A DNA stretch of 7,961 nt from Chloroflexota bacterium (lineage in GTDB: Bacteria > Chloroflexota > UBA6077), in the NCBI GenBank assembly GCA_021788565.1, contig JAJYKO010000219.1, forward strand, positions 1 through 7,961, in the 5' to 3' direction. Position 1 is the first letter of the stretch. Each line of letters starts with the position of its first letter. The notes under the pieces are model-generated. The model saw nothing but the letters and a program-made list of their open reading frames with translations, was not told the DNA's origin and did not search any database. Below are positions 6,482 to 7,961 of this stretch, piece by piece. A program made the position numbers and the translations under genes.

Positions 6482-7029
6482 CTCGGCACTCTGGATTCGG
6501 AACTAGGTGCTTCTCGACTGAGCGCTCGGTCTAGGTTTCGACTGCCTTGTCCTCAGCCGGGCCAGGCGGATACCACTCGCGCAGATCGCGACGACCGGTT
6601 CGAATGCAGCGCAGCTCAGCGCCAAGCCTTCCAGGCCGCGGTGCTGCCGATCATCAGCGAAGAGGCCGCGACGAGACAGCCCCTTAACCAGAAGCGTAGC
6701 AGTGTGCTAATGCACGTTGACTGACACGGGGCGAGAGGCTCGAAGCGGTGCGCATACGTGCGATGACCAAGGACCTGCGGGACCTCTGGAGCCCTGTCCA
6801 CTGAAACCGCGGAGATAATATCGATTGCTTGGTCTGGTACGCCCCGTCTCCCCTCACTAAGCAGGAACGGTTGGCGAGTTGGCGACGAGGCCGGCCATGG
6901 CGCAGGCCCCGTGGAGATTCGACGTGGCGACGCTAGAGCTGCTGGCAGGGGCGGACAGGTGAAGCTCGGCGGCGAACTGACAAGCTACCTCCGCAGCCAC
7001 CTTAGGAGCCGGAAGGTTAGTGTGGCTAC
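6482..7029. other. Gene-poor stretch with possible remnants
   Basis: No credible gene or RNA is visible over about 550 bases. Frame 2 stays open from the hydrolase stop to 6723 (RFECSAAQRQAFQAAV near 6596) without a convincing start. A 21-codon reading from ATG 6897 gives PWRFDVATLELLAGADR and then a stop. It faintly resembles the N-terminus of Fic-type proteins, but too little is left to assign. The region reads as decayed coding or intergenic DNA. Confidence 0.45.
6995..7027 (+). promoter_or_regulatory. Bulged stem-loop just upstream of the 7030 ORF
   Basis: AGCCACCTT (6995-7003) can pair with AAG (7013-7015) and GTGGCT (7022-7027). This forms nine base pairs with a nine-base loop and a six-base bulge on the 3' arm. 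It ends two bases before ATG 7030 and would sequester the only G/A-rich upstream stretch. A translational control role is speculative. Confidence 0.2.
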
Positions 7030-7218
7030 ATGTTCACGTGGGTCTCGGACCTCGAGGGCGTGATTTCGGAGGCTGGGAGATATGTGAGCGAGGAGGAGCT
7101 GTGGGCGGGGCTGTCACTCTTCGTCAGGGAGTACATAGGCGACGTGTCGAACCCTGGCGTGGCCGGCTTTCGGATCGACCTGGCAACAGAGGAGACGAGT
7201 ACCATAGGACCGGTCTGA
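7030..7218 (+). CDS. Small hypothetical acidic protein
   Basis: The ORF has 62 residues, starting MFTWVSDLEGVISEAG and rich in Glu/Asp, with an amphipathic-looking middle (EEELWAGLSLFVREYIG). No family is recognised, and there is no signal peptide or membrane segment. An in-frame stop at 7018-7020 makes ATG 7030 the first possible start. The nearest purine-rich tract, GGAAGG at 7011-7016, is thirteen bases away, which is far for a ribosome site. It converges on the TPR gene at 7323. It may be a real small gene, a fragment of a longer lost protein, or spurious. Confidence 0.35.
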   Translation: MFTWVSDLEGVISEAGRYVSEEELWAGLSLFVREYIGDVSNPGVAGFRIDLATEETSTIGPV

Positions 7219-7232
7219 ATTGGACTGGGTAG

Positions 7233-7269
7233 TGGCTCGAGGTGAGGGGGCAACAAGCGGGGCGAGCCA
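7233..7269. repeat. Inverted repeat in the convergent gap
   Basis: TGGCTCG (7233-7239) and CGAGCCA (7263-7269) are perfect inverted copies separated by 23 bases. They lie between the stop of the 7030 ORF and the convergent TPR gene. A terminator role is possible by position, but no T-run follows and the loop is long. Confidence 0.3.
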
Positions 7270-7322
7270 GTAGCACACATAGTTAAGCAGCATCGTCCTA
7301 CTATACGTTCGGTAGCTCGCCG

Positions 7323-7838
7323 CTAGGCCACACCCGACTGGCTATCCTCGAAGGGGTGCAGCAACTCCGCGAAGCCAGGCAGAGTGGGGTCCAACGCACA
7401 CGCACGCGAATAGGCTCTCCGTGCCTCAGCGACGTTGCCGCGGAAGAGGTGTTCGACGGCCAGGAAACTGTGTGCCTGGACCAGGGAGGGATCGAGATCG
7501 AGGGCCCGCTCCCACTCATGCTGCGCCTCCTCGCCCATCTCAAGGGCAAAATAGTGCATTCCCAACTCTAAGCGCAGGCCCGCGTCTAGCGGCCGCTTCT
7601 CCACTCGGCGCAGGCAGTACCGCAGCGCCCGAAGGTCTTCCAGGTACTCGGCAGCCGTGGCATGATGCTCCACACGGACCAAGGCCTCCAACGCCCGCTG
7701 AGCTGGACCAAACCTGTGTGCTGCGATCTGCGCCAGCGGGTAGGTGAGTCGCGGATCGGCTGGAGTTTCCTGGTCCAAGTCTGATGGCGTCCGGGCGGGA
7801 CGCCTTAGTTGAGATCGTAGGGAATCTAGCACCTTCAT
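7323..7838 (-). CDS. Tetratricopeptide-repeat protein
   Basis: This 171-residue soluble protein has two back-to-back 34-residue TPR units at residues 86-119 and 120-153. Each has the usual small and aromatic residues and ends in an LDPSL or LDPTL turn. A helical segment at about 44-85 may be a more divergent repeat or a cap. TPR proteins are protein-binding scaffolds, and the partner cannot be told from sequence. There is no signal peptide; the N-terminus is basic (SLRSQLRRPAR). ATG at 7838 is fixed by GGAGG (7845-7849 on the minus strand), six bases upstream. It runs convergent to the small ORF at 7030-7218 and looks monocistronic within the window. It appears intact, in contrast to the broken genes to its left. 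Confidence 0.8.
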   Translation of the reverse strand: MKVLDSLRSQLRRPARTPSDLDQETPADPRLTYPLAQIAAHRFGPAQRALEALVRVEHHATAAEYLEDLRALRYCLRRVEKRPLDAGLRLELGMHYFALEMGEEAQHEWERALDLDPSLVQAHSFLAVEHLFRGNVAEARRAYSRACALDPTLPGFAELLHPFEDSQSGVA

Positions 7839-7910
7839 CGCTCACCTCCCCGTCTAGACCCAATACGGTTCACTTAAGCGATTAACATAGAAGAAGGGAC
7901 GCCTCCGATC

Positions 7911-7939
7911 GGGATTTGTGGCATCCTTGGAAGTGTCAA
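7911..7939 (-). promoter_or_regulatory. Possible promoter of the TPR gene
   Basis: A consensus TTGACA lies on the minus strand at 7934-7939. Seventeen bases downstream the -10 position (7911-7916) reads AATCCC, a poor match to TATAAT, so only half of a sigma-70 promoter is convincing. The palindrome GTCTAGAC at 7852-7859 lies just upstream of the ribosome site and could be an operator, though this is speculative. Confidence 0.3.
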
Positions 7940-7961
7940 CACCAGGCTCGCCACAGCCCTC

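Noticed and set aside
6585..6615. tRNA-like T-loop GGTTCGAAT
   Set aside because: The flanking bases do not form a T-stem, and no acceptor, D or anticodon arm can be drawn.
1..7961. CRISPR array or tandem-repeat array
   Set aside because: No regularly spaced identical repeats were found beyond the short repeats at the right element end.

Overview
The window comes from a high-G+C bacterium. The evidence is dense G/C-rich coding, GTG starts, strong Shine-Dalgarno sites and many shadow reading frames. The phylum cannot be fixed from the sequence. This is accessory DNA: a compact transposon-like element beside a truncated insertion sequence, followed by a truncated metabolic gene and sparse, partly decayed DNA.

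Positions ~128-4525 are the centre of interest. Four same-strand genes form one unit. They encode a two-CxxC zinc-binding protein resembling DUF6431 (231-941), a Mu/TniA-type DDE transposase (1066-2530), an ExeA/TniB-like AAA+ ATPase (2534-3343) and a small DnaG-like protein with a CHC2 zinc finger and Toprim domain (3436-4386). The transposase carries a one-base frameshift in a run of six C just before its catalytic glutamate. Once corrected, the protein has a D-x65-D-x35-E triad. The outer ends share inverted, repeated motifs (GCAGGATTsGTTG at 170-182 and, reversed, 4479-4491) and may end in TGT...ACA at 128 and 4525. No cargo genes, TniQ/TnsD-type target selector or resolvase are visible. 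The combination of DDE enzyme, AAA+ regulator, zinc protein and primase-like protein is the best candidate for a little-described system. The likely division of labour is inferred: DDE protein plus ATPase for strand transfer and target choice, zinc protein for end binding, and Toprim protein for a replication-linked step.

Positions 4526-5352 hold the C-terminal two thirds of an ISKra4-like transposase. Its recognisable homology starts almost exactly where the element ends, as expected if the element inserted into, or rearranged with, an older IS. Positions 5353-5758 hold no recognisable gene. Positions ~5759-6481 are the C-terminal half of a dihydropyrimidinase/hydantoinase-type amidohydrolase whose N-terminal half is absent. 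A 16-bp exact direct repeat (5421-5436 and 5836-5851) spans this junction area.

Positions 6482-7029 look like decayed or non-coding DNA. The rest contains a 62-residue unknown small ORF (7030-7218, plus strand) and a convergent tetratricopeptide-repeat protein gene (7323-7838, minus strand), which has a strong ribosome binding site and a TTGACA box upstream.
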